Shown: piece by piece, positions 1-9,689 of the stretch
Layout of the letters: every line of letters starts with the position of its first letter
How positions within the stretch are numbered: the first letter of the stretch is position 1
NCBI GenBank assembly: GCA_039802005.1
Contig: JBDRVV010000015.1
Coordinates: 1 to 62,013 of the forward strand
DNA: 62,013 nt
Origin: a candidate division WOR-3 bacterium
GTDB lineage: Bacteria; Hydrothermota; Tepidihabitantia; SM23-42; JAOAFX01
Direction of reading: 5' to 3'
Made by a program: the position numbers and the translations under genes
Notes under the pieces: model-generated
Seen by the model: the letters and a program-made list of their open reading frames with translations, nothing else
Databases searched by the model: none
What the model was told of the DNA's origin: nothing

Positions 1-1
1 A

Positions 2-7
2 TATAAT
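2..7 (+). promoter_or_regulatory. -10 box of tRNA-Thr
   Basis: A perfect TATAAT lies 8 nt before the mature 5' end of the tRNA. The -35 region falls outside the window. Confidence 0.6.
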
Positions 8-15
8 ATTTCATT

Positions 16-88
16 GCCAGCGTAGCTCAGGTGGCAGAGCAGCGGTTTCGTAAACCGCAGGTCAGCAGTTCGAATCTGCTCGCTGGCT
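16..88 (+). tRNA. tRNA-Thr (CGT)
   Basis: The sequence folds as a complete cloverleaf. The acceptor stem is GCCAGCG paired with CGCTGGC. The anticodon stem is GCGGT/ACCGC around the loop TTCGTAA, which gives anticodon CGT. The T arm contains GTTCGAATC. The discriminator is T and CCA is not encoded. No intron or mismatch is seen. Confidence 0.97.
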
Positions 89-122
89 ATAAGAATCTTA
101 GAAAATTTTTATAGATTTTTAA

Positions 123-2306
123 CTAATTTTCTGGGGATTGCTTTTTCTTTAATAACTCTCTACTTGCCGCAGCAAGAACCTGGTCTTTCTGATTTGCTAT
201 TTTCTTCAGAATTTCTATGGATTTCGGAGTACCAATTTTTGCAAAGGCATTCAAAACCGATAACTTTGTTTCCTGAATTATGTCGCCTTTAAAAAATGGT
301 TTTTCATCTAAAATTGCTGTTAAATAATCAAGAATTGTATCATCACCTTTTTCGCCAAGAACTTCAATGATTGACCTCCTGAATTGTTCCTCTTTTTCAT
401 CCGGAATAGATTTACGCTGTTTCAACCAGGTGGCGACCTCAACCAGTTTTTCCTTTACATCTTCTTTGGGTAGCGACTTGATTGACAAAATCACCACCGA
501 ACGATGGGGACTATTTAATCCAAGTTTTATATATTCATAAATTTTTTCGCCATCAATTTTGTTTAAACTTTCAATAACTGCCAGTTGTACCCTTTCATCT
601 TTATCCTCCATCAATTTGCCAAGGTGTTCTACTGCTGTCTGTGCTTTTAATTCACCCAAAATATATATACCATTACGACGGACATACCACTCTTGTGAAT
701 TAAGCAATTTTACTATTTCGGGGATAATCTTTTCACCCATCCGGATAAGAACATCAATAATTTTCATCCTGACTGACTTATCTTCAGCATCCTTAAGGGT
801 ATCAATAAGCATTGGTATAGAGTAATCAGCCATCGCAATCAATGCATCCCTTGCTTCAACATACGAACCCTGATCCCATAAAAGGGAAACAAGCTCGGGT
901 AGATAATTCTGATCTTTTATCTCTGCAATAGTCCTTATAACAATATGTTTCTTATCAAGTAAAGATTTTTCTTTGCGCACAAGATGCCGGCTGAATTTTT
1001 TAGAAATAAATTGCACGATCTCTTCACGCTGATGTTTTTGTGCAAGAAAATATAAATTCTTAAGACTATCTACTATTTTTTTGAAAATACTTATATCCTC
1101 TTCTGTATCGCTCAATGTATCAAAACGGTCAACAAGTAATCTGACAAGTTCGTAATTCTTAGTTTCAAAAATTTTATTACTCAATTGCATTAGTTTGTCA
1201 ATTGCCTCTGTGCGGTTCTGTGCCGAGGAATCCCTCAACTGGGGGAATAAACTCCTCATCTGTTGTTCTAAATTCTTTTCCATTATTTTATCTGCAACAT
1301 CAGTTCCTTTCGTTGCCTTCATTTCACTCATCAATCGTGCAACAATCTTCTCAAAATTTATCTCCGGAACATTGACTCGTATTGATGAAAGTATATCAGG
1401 TAATCTTGTACCTGTAATATTCTTTAAGATATCAACGATTTCATCTTCCACATTTGGTGATTTTTCTTTTGCCTTAGTTGCAATGATATCAATAATGTCT
1501 TCATCAGCCATAGTAGGAATTAAACTTTTAAAAAGCAGTGCAAGTTTCTTATTTTCAGTTTTATAACGCACAATATTTTTCTTAATAGTAGGTGAAAGAA
1601 CTGCAAGCATACGCGAGAATATTACCGCATACTCATCCCATCTTTCTTCTCCATACTGGTCAGCAATCATCCCTGCGAGTTTCTCAAGTCCGGTTATTAC
1701 TTTACTCGTCTGAATTTCTGCTGATTCATTACCGAGAACACCAATTCCAGCAAGAAAACTGCCCAGCTGTTTTATCCGCTCTTCTTCAGTCCAGGTTTGT
1801 TGAGAAATCACAAGTGACTCCAGAAAATTCGTCCAGTCAAGTTGTTTTACTTCTTCTTCCGAAGAAACAACACCAACACGATATTTGTTTATTTTGATAC
1901 TCAAAATACCTCGTGCTCTCACCAGAGCAACGATATCTCCATAATCAGCAAGATCCGCTGGCGTAGCTGCCATTGCCAGGAAGAAAGCGCGTATTTCATC
2001 TTCCGGCGCATTTATATCAAACGTAATGCTTTTAACACCAAGTCGGATAAATCTATCCACAAGACTTTTTACAAGTGGTAATTTTTTCGATTCAAACCTA
2101 TCTTCGCCCATCATCAAAACATCCTCTATTACAACAACAGATACCGATTCTTGTTCTATTGGCAATTCTTTTAGTAAAATCTTTATTCGTTGAATTACCG
2201 GTTCCAGAGAGGGATGCCCCTTAGGGTAAATGCGACAGATATTAATACCGAGTCCAAGTTGTTTAATGAATTCAGTTTTAAATTCAATGGTTTGATCCTC
2301 GGGCAT
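123..2306 (-). CDS. HEAT-repeat protein with an N-terminal domain shared with two neighbours
   Basis: This 727-residue cytoplasmic protein has no signal peptide. Residues 1 to about 150 form an alpha/beta domain that resembles the N-termini of the two genes at 9775 and 11324. The C-terminal half (about 450-720) carries HEAT-type helical repeats, for example around VRRNGIYILGELKAQ and VQLAVIESLNKI, usually protein-binding scaffolds. The ATG at 2306 is preferred because GAGG lies 5 nt before it; a GTG at 2312 is the alternative. It follows the two cyclase-domain genes, separated by only a few bases, so it is probably their third operon member. A scaffold role in that signalling unit is inferred. 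Confidence 0.85.
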   Translation of the reverse strand: MPEDQTIEFKTEFIKQLGLGINICRIYPKGHPSLEPVIQRIKILLKELPIEQESVSVVVIEDVLMMGEDRFESKKLPLVKSLVDRFIRLGVKSITFDINAPEDEIRAFFLAMAATPADLADYGDIVALVRARGILSIKINKYRVGVVSSEEEVKQLDWTNFLESLVISQQTWTEEERIKQLGSFLAGIGVLGNESAEIQTSKVITGLEKLAGMIADQYGEERWDEYAVIFSRMLAVLSPTIKKNIVRYKTENKKLALLFKSLIPTMADEDIIDIIATKAKEKSPNVEDEIVDILKNITGTRLPDILSSIRVNVPEINFEKIVARLMSEMKATKGTDVADKIMEKNLEQQMRSLFPQLRDSSAQNRTEAIDKLMQLSNKIFETKNYELVRLLVDRFDTLSDTEEDISIFKKIVDSLKNLYFLAQKHQREEIVQFISKKFSRHLVRKEKSLLDKKHIVIRTIAEIKDQNYLPELVSLLWDQGSYVEARDALIAMADYSIPMLIDTLKDAEDKSVRMKIIDVLIRMGEKIIPEIVKLLNSQEWYVRRNGIYILGELKAQTAVEHLGKLMEDKDERVQLAVIESLNKIDGEKIYEYIKLGLNSPHRSVVILSIKSLPKEDVKEKLVEVATWLKQRKSIPDEKEEQFRRSIIEVLGEKGDDTILDYLTAILDEKPFFKGDIIQETKLSVLNAFAKIGTPKSIEILKKIANQKDQVLAAASRELLKKKQSPEN

Positions 2307-2308
2307 AA

Positions 2309-2950
2309 TCACCTCAGTTTTAATTTATATGCACGAACTGTAATATAATTCTCAATGACTTCTCCATATTCTTCGTATTCAAAAAAAGAACGAGTCGCCT
2401 GATAGAGCGATTCTCCCACCAAAACTACATTACTTTCTGCATTCTTTTGTAATACAAGACTCTTAGCAAAACCCTCGGTTACAAAGATTGCATTACGTAA
2501 ATCTCCTTTTATATTGTAGATAGATGCGGGTGCCATCTCTAGCCCACATTTTATTTTACATTCTTTTATTAGTGGAGAAATCTTATTGCATTCCTTAACT
2601 TTTTTAATTATCTCTTCAACCGCCATAATTGAGAGATGGGGTGCGTAACCACTTTCTCTGTTTAAACCAAATATACCAACAATTTCATCACCAATAACCT
2701 GATATAGTATGCCTCTATATTTCTCAATAATTGCATAGAAACTACCGAAGAGACTGTTTAAAAAGTTCATCACATCTTCTGCTGTCATGCTCTCACTTAA
2801 CCCGGTAAAGCCCGATAAATCAGCACGTAAAAAAGTTAATGGTAACTCCTCAAGTGGTAATGTTTTTTCTAAAGAAAGTATCTTACCACAATAAGGACAA
2901 AAATTTGCCTTTTCGGGCAAAGTATTTTTACATTCAGGACAATTTGACAT
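2309..2950 (-). CDS. zinc-ribbon, class III cyclase-domain protein (C1-like half)
   Basis: This is a 213-residue protein. Residues 4-21 are a zinc ribbon (CPEC...CPYC). Residues about 38-210 are a class III adenylate/guanylate cyclase homology domain. Both metal-binding aspartates are present: D44 in RADLSGFT and D88 in VIGDEIVGIFG. The substrate lysine position is Q84. The usual GDTVNxAARL segment reads FVTEGFAKSL, so the Asp, Asn and Arg are lost. It cannot form a complete homodimeric active site by the family rules. The adjacent upstream gene keeps exactly the missing residues, so a heterodimer is inferred. The start has GGAG 6 nt upstream and directly abuts the stop of the preceding gene. 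Confidence 0.9.
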   Translation of the reverse strand: MSNCPECKNTLPEKANFCPYCGKILSLEKTLPLEELPLTFLRADLSGFTGLSESMTAEDVMNFLNSLFGSFYAIIEKYRGILYQVIGDEIVGIFGLNRESGYAPHLSIMAVEEIIKKVKECNKISPLIKECKIKCGLEMAPASIYNIKGDLRNAIFVTEGFAKSLVLQKNAESNVVLVGESLYQATRSFFEYEEYGEVIENYITVRAYKLKLR

Positions 2951-5900
2951 TTAAATCTCCAGTAATCTGGTATATTCTTTCTTTTTAATAAAATATGAGC
3001 GATTTTCCGAGTTCAATCTTGACTTAATATCATCGAGAACATAAAGTGCCTTGCGTCCATAATAATGTGCCTGTTCTATCTCATTGTGTTCATAACAAAA
3101 TACTGCAAGTTTATACAATGCCTGTCCAATCAATGGTGGATATTTCAATGTCTCACTGATAGTAAGTGCATTTTTTAGATGATCCATCGCCTTTATCTCA
3201 TCAATATCAGAAAGTATTAAATAACAATAAAATTCAATTTCCTTATTATTTAACTTTTGTGCTAAATTAAAAGCACTGTTAACAAATTCCCTTGCCCTTT
3301 CAACCTGATTCAGGTTTATTAAACTTAAAGACTTCTTCAGATTAATTTCTGCCAGTAAATTATCACGTACCAATAAGGAAATTTTCTTATCAGCAATATT
3401 TAAATAACGATTGACTTCAGCCTCATTTTTTTGCATCGACTCTATTATTGCTAAATTTAGCACAGATTTTAATGTAATTTCAAAACCAATTTGCTCGGTC
3501 AGACTGAATGCCTCCAGAAAATATTGTTTGGCCTTTTGTAAGTTACCCACCTGATAATAATTCTCTCCAATTAAATATTTCAATTCTGCAAGATCGAGTA
3601 TTTCATTAACTTTTACTAAATCACTCTGTGCGTAGTCAAGGTACTCAAAACTGAGCTCATAATTTCCAAGATTTTGGTGCATTTTTGAAAGATTCAATAG
3701 ACACGGCAATTCACCTTCTTTATAATTATTATTGCGTGCAGTAACCCAAGCGAGATTATAATTCAACAAACTTTTTTCTGGTTCATTTCTCGACTGATAG
3801 AGTTTACCCAAACCAGTATATAGTAGTGTGAGTATATCATACATTTGGTCATTACAAGTTTCAATTGCGGAAATATATAATTCTTCCGACCTTTTAAATT
3901 CATTAAGTAAATAACAGGCAACGGCTAAACGCTCGGTAAAAAGAAGATTCCATCTTAATAAATTCAACCTGCGAGTATTTTCCATACCCTGTTCAGATAT
4001 TGTCTTCATTCGCTGGATATCGCCTTTCAATTCATAAAGGTCGCTGAGATTTAATTGACATTCAACTATTTTTTCAAGTTCAATTACCCCTGGATGTTCT
4101 TCTACAATTCTTAAAACAGTGTTGTAATAATTCATTGCAGGTTCAATCGAATATAAAGTTTTTGCTTTGTCTCCCGACAATTTGAAATAATAACTTGCCT
4201 TCTCAAATCTTTCACAGGATAGAAATTGTTGAGCGAGAACTTCGTAATATTCAGAAAGACAATTGGCATATATATTTTCGAGTAATTCGGCAATCCTTTT
4301 GTGTATATCTTTTCTTTTTTTAATTGGCAAAGTCGTATATACCGCATCTCTTAAAAGATTATGCCTAAAAATATATACCGGGTCTTCACTGTCACGAAAC
4401 TGGACGATGTAATCTTCTTTTATTAAGTAATCAAGCCGTTCCTGTATGTCGGGTACATTACCCAAAAGATTTGTAATAATCTTTCGAGTAAAACTGTATC
4501 CTACAACGGATGCATAATCAATCAACAAGCGATGGGCTGAAGAGAGAGCATCTATACCCGACATCACAACACCATAAAGGTCATCAAGGAAAGGTAATCG
4601 TCTTTCTTTTTCTAAATACCATTTACCTTCTTCATTTTGTTTGATAAGTTGAGTCCTCCTAACATTTCTTATCGTTTCAATAACAAATAATGGATTGCCT
4701 CCGGATATACGGAATATGAACTCTGCAAGTTTCTCATCCACCTCACAATTCAAAATGTGTTTAATCAAATCTTTAACGGCATCAAACGAGAGGGGGTTTA
4801 AGTTGATGATATCAAGAGGCTGATTTATTTTACCACTTATGTCCTCTATAAAATTCACCATCAATAAAAAAATTGGAAAATCCGAAAGTTCATTAACAAA
4901 ATAATTCACCAACATTTTACTCAAATTGTCTGCGCGATTGAATTCCTCAAAAATTAAAACTAATGGTTTTCTTTTACAAATTACCTTGAGAACATTCTTT
5001 ACTGCACTAAATATCTCCTCTTGTATCTTATGTAATTTCTCTCCCCAAATCCGTCTCATATCCGTTGTAAAAAGATGTTTTAAACCTTGTGCGTCCTGTA
5101 ATGTCAGATTATTGTTTTCTATAAATTCATCAATTTTTTTCTCAATTTTTTTTACATCATCATATTCATCCAGACTCAAAAGTTCACGGAAGAACGTCTT
5201 AAATGGATAATATGGGGTATGGATCTCTATCGCACAATAACTTTCGTAAACATAATAATTTCTGTCATGTTTGATAAACTCTATAAATTCTTCTTTAAGT
5301 CTGGTTTTACCGATACCCATCTGACCTGTTATTGCACAAATTTTCAGAGTTTTTGTTTCATTCACCATTTTTGCAGCATTTACCAATTTTTCAAATTCTT
5401 TCTCCCTTCCTAACAATGGAAATTTGGATGCAACAATTTTCCTTTTTTCTTTTAATAACCCTTTTAGTTTATAGATTTTGATGGACCCAGTTCTGCCCTT
5501 TACTGTTCGTTCTCCCACAAAATCAACATCTACGATATTAGAAACTCCTTCGTAGGCAGAACTACTTAAGTATATTTCGTCCGGCGGACATATTTGAGTC
5601 AGCCGTGCTGCTACATTAACTGTATCGCCAATAATAGTTAAATAAGAAAGTTCCTCTATTACATAACCAAAAAATACCCAACCAGTATTCACCCCGAATG
5701 AAATACGCCAGTCTCCAATTTCTTTTTTTCCAATTTTATTTTGATAATAATCTCTTATTGCTAAGATGCACTCGATTGCTCGCTCAGGGTCATCGCGATG
5801 TGTCCTTGGAATGCCAAAAGCAGCAAGAATGCGGTTATCAGGGAAAATCTTATTAGCAGTACCTTCGTATTTTTTTATTATATTCTCCAACTCATCCATT

Positions 5901-6133
5901 GTTTCAGCAAGATAAATTGCATTCAGACGGGCTTTTGACTTATCTATAACCTTTGCCGTATTAATAAAATTAACAAAAAATAATGTTGCGATACGAGATT
6001 CACCACCCCATAATTTTACATGTTCGCTATCAATTTGAGATTCTACTGAATGAACAAGCTTTGCTCCACAATTAGGACAAAATTTGTATGACTCTAAAAT
6101 TTTTACATAACCACAAAAACTACACTCCCCCAT
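2951..6133 (-). CDS. zinc-ribbon, cyclase-domain (C2-like), STAND-type ATPase and TPR protein
   Basis: This 1060-residue protein has four parts. A zinc ribbon spans residues 4-23 (CSFC...CPNC). A class III cyclase homology domain spans about 48-225. A STAND/AAA-type ATPase follows, with Walker A GQMGIGKT near residue 270. A long TPR array fills the C-terminal half. In the cyclase domain the first metal aspartate is replaced (LFFVNFINT instead of LFADxxGFT). K95 and the D170-N173-R177 set in IGDTVNVAARL are intact. This is the C2-like complement of the downstream gene, which it abuts. By family analogy it is an ATP-switched signalling protein with TPR sensing or docking; its ligand is unknown. 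Transcription is probably leaderless from the adjacent promoter. Confidence 0.9.
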   Translation of the reverse strand: MGECSFCGYVKILESYKFCPNCGAKLVHSVESQIDSEHVKLWGGESRIATLFFVNFINTAKVIDKSKARLNAIYLAETMDELENIIKKYEGTANKIFPDNRILAAFGIPRTHRDDPERAIECILAIRDYYQNKIGKKEIGDWRISFGVNTGWVFFGYVIEELSYLTIIGDTVNVAARLTQICPPDEIYLSSSAYEGVSNIVDVDFVGERTVKGRTGSIKIYKLKGLLKEKRKIVASKFPLLGREKEFEKLVNAAKMVNETKTLKICAITGQMGIGKTRLKEEFIEFIKHDRNYYVYESYCAIEIHTPYYPFKTFFRELLSLDEYDDVKKIEKKIDEFIENNNLTLQDAQGLKHLFTTDMRRIWGEKLHKIQEEIFSAVKNVLKVICKRKPLVLIFEEFNRADNLSKMLVNYFVNELSDFPIFLLMVNFIEDISGKINQPLDIINLNPLSFDAVKDLIKHILNCEVDEKLAEFIFRISGGNPLFVIETIRNVRRTQLIKQNEEGKWYLEKERRLPFLDDLYGVVMSGIDALSSAHRLLIDYASVVGYSFTRKIITNLLGNVPDIQERLDYLIKEDYIVQFRDSEDPVYIFRHNLLRDAVYTTLPIKKRKDIHKRIAELLENIYANCLSEYYEVLAQQFLSCERFEKASYYFKLSGDKAKTLYSIEPAMNYYNTVLRIVEEHPGVIELEKIVECQLNLSDLYELKGDIQRMKTISEQGMENTRRLNLLRWNLLFTERLAVACYLLNEFKRSEELYISAIETCNDQMYDILTLLYTGLGKLYQSRNEPEKSLLNYNLAWVTARNNNYKEGELPCLLNLSKMHQNLGNYELSFEYLDYAQSDLVKVNEILDLAELKYLIGENYYQVGNLQKAKQYFLEAFSLTEQIGFEITLKSVLNLAIIESMQKNEAEVNRYLNIADKKISLLVRDNLLAEINLKKSLSLINLNQVERAREFVNSAFNLAQKLNNKEIEFYCYLILSDIDEIKAMDHLKNALTISETLKYPPLIGQALYKLAVFCYEHNEIEQAHYYGRKALYVLDDIKSRLNSENRSYFIKKKEYTRLLEI

Positions 6134-6141
6134 AGCAAGAA

Positions 6142-6169
6142 ATTATACACAAAATTTACAAAGTGTCAA
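6142..6169 (-). promoter_or_regulatory. promoter of the cyclase pair at 2309-6133
   Basis: TTGACA and TATAAT are separated by 16 nt. The -10 box ends 8 nt before the ATG at 6133, so the mRNA should be leaderless or nearly so. No Shine-Dalgarno site is present. Confidence 0.75.
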
Positions 6170-6214
6170 TAATGAAAAATTTAATATTTTGAATAAATAC
6201 AGCGCTAAATGCTT

Positions 6215-7030
6215 TTAACTTTTGTGCAGTAATTTTTCAATCTCATAATGTTTCCCATCCTCTGCCGCAAGAACCGATATACCAGTTTTCTCACTTAATT
6301 GCCTTGCAATATTCCAGGGCCCCTTACGGATAATGGTCATACCAAAATGAGTGATGATAGCGACCTTTGGTTTAATACCTGAAATTATCTCTTCACAATC
6401 GGAAACAGATAGGTGGTCAATTTCAGAAGATTCAAGTTTCAGAAGGCTCAATATGACAATTTCGCCTTTATAGGCATTTATCAATTCTGGGAAAAACTTC
6501 GTATCAACAATATATGAAATTGAATAATTATCATAACTTAATTTAATACCATAAGTTTCGACCCGATGTTCGTGTTTGATGGGAAATTTAATTTTTAATC
6601 CATTTAATTGAATTTCAAATCCCGGGGTAATTATCTTTATTTCTTTTAAAAATTCTAATAAATAATCAAAAACTACACCTCCTTTGCCAAATGCATCACT
6701 CGGCGCAAATAAGACTCCATTCTTTTTAAATCCACCTTGGGTCAACACATCAAGATAAACATTTATATCTGCGGAGTGATCAATGTGCTTATGAGTCAAG
6801 ATTATCGCATCAATCTTTTCAGGATTAAATTTTGGTAAATATGTTAAGAAGCGATAATATGACTCTGGACCAGGGTCAACAAGGATATTCTTCCCTCCTA
6901 TTCTAAAAAAAATCCCACCCGTTGCACGTAGTTGTTTGGCAATAACAAACCGTGCACCTCCGGTGCCCAAAAAAATAATTTCGTCTTTCTTCGGTTTTTT
7001 GATCTTTGTCGTCATTTTAATACTTTTCAC
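6215..7030 (-). CDS. MBL-fold metallo-hydrolase (RNase Z-like)
   Basis: This is a 271-residue metallo-beta-lactamase-fold hydrolase. The metal motif THKHIDH (H80, H82, D84, H85) follows VDPGPES. Further likely ligands are the Asp in YIVDTKF (about 175) and the His in ITHFGM (about 227). The shape resembles RNase Z and phosphodiesterase-type MBL proteins, but the substrate cannot be read from sequence. The first possible start is a GTG at 7030, and ATG at 7015 is an alternative. It is the last gene of a leftward housekeeping run after gmk, with a 40-nt gap. Confidence 0.85.
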   Translation of the reverse strand: MKSIKMTTKIKKPKKDEIIFLGTGGARFVIAKQLRATGGIFFRIGGKNILVDPGPESYYRFLTYLPKFNPEKIDAIILTHKHIDHSADINVYLDVLTQGGFKKNGVLFAPSDAFGKGGVVFDYLLEFLKEIKIITPGFEIQLNGLKIKFPIKHEHRVETYGIKLSYDNYSISYIVDTKFFPELINAYKGEIVILSLLKLESSEIDHLSVSDCEEIISGIKPKVAIITHFGMTIIRKGPWNIARQLSEKTGISVLAAEDGKHYEIEKLLHKS

Positions 7031-7070
7031 ACAAATTATTATTAAAAAAAATAAATAATTTCACCATACT

Positions 7071-7634
7071 CTAAATCGTTTCCCTGTCAATGATTTTCAA
7101 AATCTCCGTAATGGTTTCTTCAAGGTTTATATTCTTCACCACATATTTGTAATCTTTCATATACTTTAGTTCCTTGGTCGCGGTTTTCAAACGATTCTCA
7201 ATCTCCTTTTCGTTATCAGTATTTCTTTTTATCAATCTTTTTTTTAACTCAGCAAAATCAGGTGGCAAGACAAATATATAAATTCCATCGGGATATAGTG
7301 GCATTAATTTCTTTGCACCCTGGACATCAATATCCATTAGAACATGGAAACCATTTTTTAAATTTTTTTCTAAAAAATCTTTAGGTGTTCCATAATAATG
7401 TCCGTGTACAATTGCATATTCAGCAAACTTACCCTCTGCAATCCAGCGTTTAAATTCTTTTTCAGTAAGAAAAAAATATTCCCTTCCATTTACCTCACCT
7501 TTTCTTTTTGCCCTTGAAGTTGCAGATATAGAATACACAATATCTTTACGTCTTGCTACTATTTCATTACATATAGTAGTTTTACCAACGCCGGATGGAC
7601 CTGAAATAACTATTAATTTCGCCCTTTTACTCAA
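7071..7634 (-). CDS. gmk: guanylate kinase
   Basis: This enzyme phosphorylates GMP to GDP with ATP in guanine nucleotide synthesis. The P-loop GPSGVGKTT sits at residues 11-19. The GMP-binding region contains SRAKRKGEVNGREYFF, and the lid region contains RLIKRNTDNEKEIENRL. The length of 187 residues is normal. Its start overlaps the end of yicC by 8 nt. A yicC-gmk pairing is widespread in bacteria; the rpoZ that often follows is absent here. Confidence 0.97.
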   Translation of the reverse strand: MSKRAKLIVISGPSGVGKTTICNEIVARRKDIVYSISATSRAKRKGEVNGREYFFLTEKEFKRWIAEGKFAEYAIVHGHYYGTPKDFLEKNLKNGFHVLMDIDVQGAKKLMPLYPDGIYIFVLPPDFAELKKRLIKRNTDNEKEIENRLKTATKELKYMKDYKYVVKNINLEETITEILKIIDRETI

Positions 7635-8502
7635 TGTTTTGTACCTGTTCTCTGATTTTTTCTATCCCCTCTTTAATATTCACTACCGATTCACTTATCC
7701 TCAGGTAATTTGCCTTAACACTCAATGTATTTGCCTCTCTCTGCATTTCCTGAAGCAAAAAATTCAGCCGTCTTCCGGGGTATTTTTCATTATCAAGGGC
7801 ATCTTTAAATGCCTTGATGTGTCCTGATAATCTTGAATATTCTTCTGCAACATCGGTTCTATCTGCAATATAAAGCATTTCCTGATATAATCTTGAACGG
7901 TCAACATTTTCGTTAATTCCTTTAACCAAATCATTTAAGTGCTTTTTGTAGTACTCATTCCTTTCCGGTATCATTAATTTAATCTTCTCAACTTCCTGGA
8001 TAATATCACATAAGATTTTCATAATTTCTTGTTTTGTATGTTCACCCTCTCTTTTCTTTGACATAATCAATTCATTCAATGCCTGATTAAAAATTGGTTT
8101 AAAACTTTTGAATATCAATTTTGTATCTGTCTGACTCTGACTTATCTTTATCAAACCCGGTATGGAAAGCAGAGTATTTATATTTAATGAACCTGTCACT
8201 TTATACTTCTTTTTAATTTCTCGCGCAATTGTTAAATATGCATCAAGCAATTCTTTGTCAACTTCAAATCTATTTCCTAAGATTTCGCGGTCCTGTTGAA
8301 CCACGACAACGATATGCCCACGACATATGTTTTCCTGTAGAATTTTCTTTATCTCATCTTCAAATGGGCTGAAAGAACTTGGCAACTTAAGGGAGATATC
8401 AAGAAACCGATGGTTATATGACCTTATCTCCACATCAAATTTTATTGGCGGATTTTTTATCTCACCGCTCGCCCTGCCTATTCCGGTCATACTATATGGC
8501 AT
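7627..8502 (-). CDS. yicC: YicC-family endoribonuclease
   Basis: This 291-residue protein has the YicC N-terminal signature MPYSMTGIGRASGEI and the C-terminal DUF1732 signature around GRRLNFLLQEMQREANTLSVKA. Members of this family act as endoribonucleases in RNA turnover; that role is taken from the family. The start lies two bases after the dtd stop. The context dtd-yicC-gmk suggests a single growth-related transcript. Confidence 0.95.
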   Translation of the reverse strand: MPYSMTGIGRASGEIKNPPIKFDVEIRSYNHRFLDISLKLPSSFSPFEDEIKKILQENICRGHIVVVVQQDREILGNRFEVDKELLDAYLTIAREIKKKYKVTGSLNINTLLSIPGLIKISQSQTDTKLIFKSFKPIFNQALNELIMSKKREGEHTKQEIMKILCDIIQEVEKIKLMIPERNEYYKKHLNDLVKGINENVDRSRLYQEMLYIADRTDVAEEYSRLSGHIKAFKDALDNEKYPGRRLNFLLQEMQREANTLSVKANYLRISESVVNIKEGIEKIREQVQNIE

Positions 8503-8504
8503 AA

Positions 8505-8942
8505 TTAAACCTCCAGGATGATTGTCACAGGCCCATTATTTTCCAAACTCACAAGCATCCTTTCACCGAAAACGCCCGATTTTGTAGAAATACCATTATT
8601 TCTTAATTTCTCAATAAAAAACTCATACAACCTCTTCGCCCTCTCTGGCTCTTCTGCGTTTGTAAAAGATGGCCTCCTGCCCCTGCTTGTGTCAGCGAGT
8701 AAGGTAAATTGAGATACCACCAATGCTTCACCATTGATGTCTTTTAGTGAAAGATTAAATTTTCCATTATTGTCTTCAAAAATTCTCAAATTTACACAGG
8801 TTTGTGCTAAATCATCTGCCTGCTTTTCAGTATCACCTTTTTTTACACCGAGCAATATCAACAGCCCCTCCCCAATCTTGGAAATTATCTTATCTTCTAT
8901 TATGACTTCTGCTTTTTTCACTCTTTGTAAAACTGCCTTCAC
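8505..8942 (-). CDS. dtd: D-aminoacyl-tRNA deacylase
   Basis: This 145-residue protein removes D-amino acids (and glycine mischarged on tRNA-Ala) from tRNA. Visible motifs are the N-terminal MKAVLQRVKKAEVII, the active-site SQFTLLADTSRGRRPSF, and the C-terminal NGPVT that forms the cross-subunit Gly-cisPro pocket. Its start overlaps the stop of the DJ-1 gene by 4 nt (ATGA), so translational coupling is likely. Confidence 0.97.
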   Translation of the reverse strand: MKAVLQRVKKAEVIIEDKIISKIGEGLLILLGVKKGDTEKQADDLAQTCVNLRIFEDNNGKFNLSLKDINGEALVVSQFTLLADTSRGRRPSFTNAEEPERAKRLYEFFIEKLRNNGISTKSGVFGERMLVSLENNGPVTIILEV

Positions 8943-9550
8943 TTTGAAATTGCCTCAAGAATTGACTTTGCAAAGTCCTTCGCTGCTTGTGGTCCTGAAC
9001 CTGTGATAACATTACCACAGATCTCTATATCCCTGCCTGTATATTCTCTACAATGTGGTTTAATTTCATCTGCAACTCCGGGATAAACAGTCACCTTTTT
9101 ATCCTTAAGAATCCCTGCCCTTGCCAGAACAATCGGGGCAATACAGATCGCTGCAACAATTTTGTTTTTTTCATAAAAACTATTGATAATGGAGTGAAGG
9201 ATTTTATCATCCCATAGTTCTCTACAACCAATTCCTCCTGCAATAATCAATGCCACGAAACTATCGGGATTCACTTGAGATATTAAAATTTCTGGTTTTA
9301 CTACCATACCCATCATACCCATTGCAGGCGTGGTATCAGTAGAAGCAATAACAACCTTAAATCCTGAATTTTTCAAAAGTTCAAATGGTTCCTTAAATTC
9401 TTCATCTCGAAAATCATTATGCGCAATGACAATCAGTACTGATTTTTTCTGAAAAACTTCATTCTCGGTTTTTGAAAATGTTGGTTTTTGTTCTTTACTA
9501 CCTCCACAAAACACAAAAAGTAGTAACCCGAGAATAAAATTTCTTTTCAT
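8939..9550 (-). CDS. DJ-1/PfpI family protein, probably exported
   Basis: This 203-residue protein starts MKRNFILGLLLFVFCGGSKEQ, which looks like a lipoprotein signal with a non-ideal lipobox ending in Cys. The rest is a DJ-1/PfpI domain: VLIVIAHNDFRDEEF near the start, and the nucleophile-elbow cysteine in AAICIAPIVLARAG. Relatives include glyoxalases, chaperones and proteases, so the exact activity is open. The start at 9550 is chosen over 9568 because a perfect AGGAGG lies 4 nt before it. The export signal is unusual for this mostly cytoplasmic family. Confidence 0.85.
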   Translation of the reverse strand: MKRNFILGLLLFVFCGGSKEQKPTFSKTENEVFQKKSVLIVIAHNDFRDEEFKEPFELLKNSGFKVVIASTDTTPAMGMMGMVVKPEILISQVNPDSFVALIIAGGIGCRELWDDKILHSIINSFYEKNKIVAAICIAPIVLARAGILKDKKVTVYPGVADEIKPHCREYTGRDIEICGNVITGSGPQAAKDFAKSILEAISK

Positions 9551-9575
9551 AAAACCTCCTGAATTCAATTTAAAA

Positions 9576-9647
9576 AGCGGGAGACGGGATTCGAACCCGC
9601 AACCAACGGCTTGGAAGGCCGTGACTCTACCATTGAGCTACTCCCGC
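9576..9647 (-). tRNA. tRNA-Gly (TCC)
   Basis: The minus strand folds as a cloverleaf with acceptor stem GCGGGAG/CTCCCGC. The anticodon stem ACGGC/GCCGT encloses CTTCCAA, giving anticodon TCC. The discriminator is T and CCA is not encoded. A short T run follows the 3' end. Confidence 0.97.
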
Positions 9648-9689
9648 ATAACTCTCTTCATTTCTCTTAAAATTTTATTGTTTGAAATA

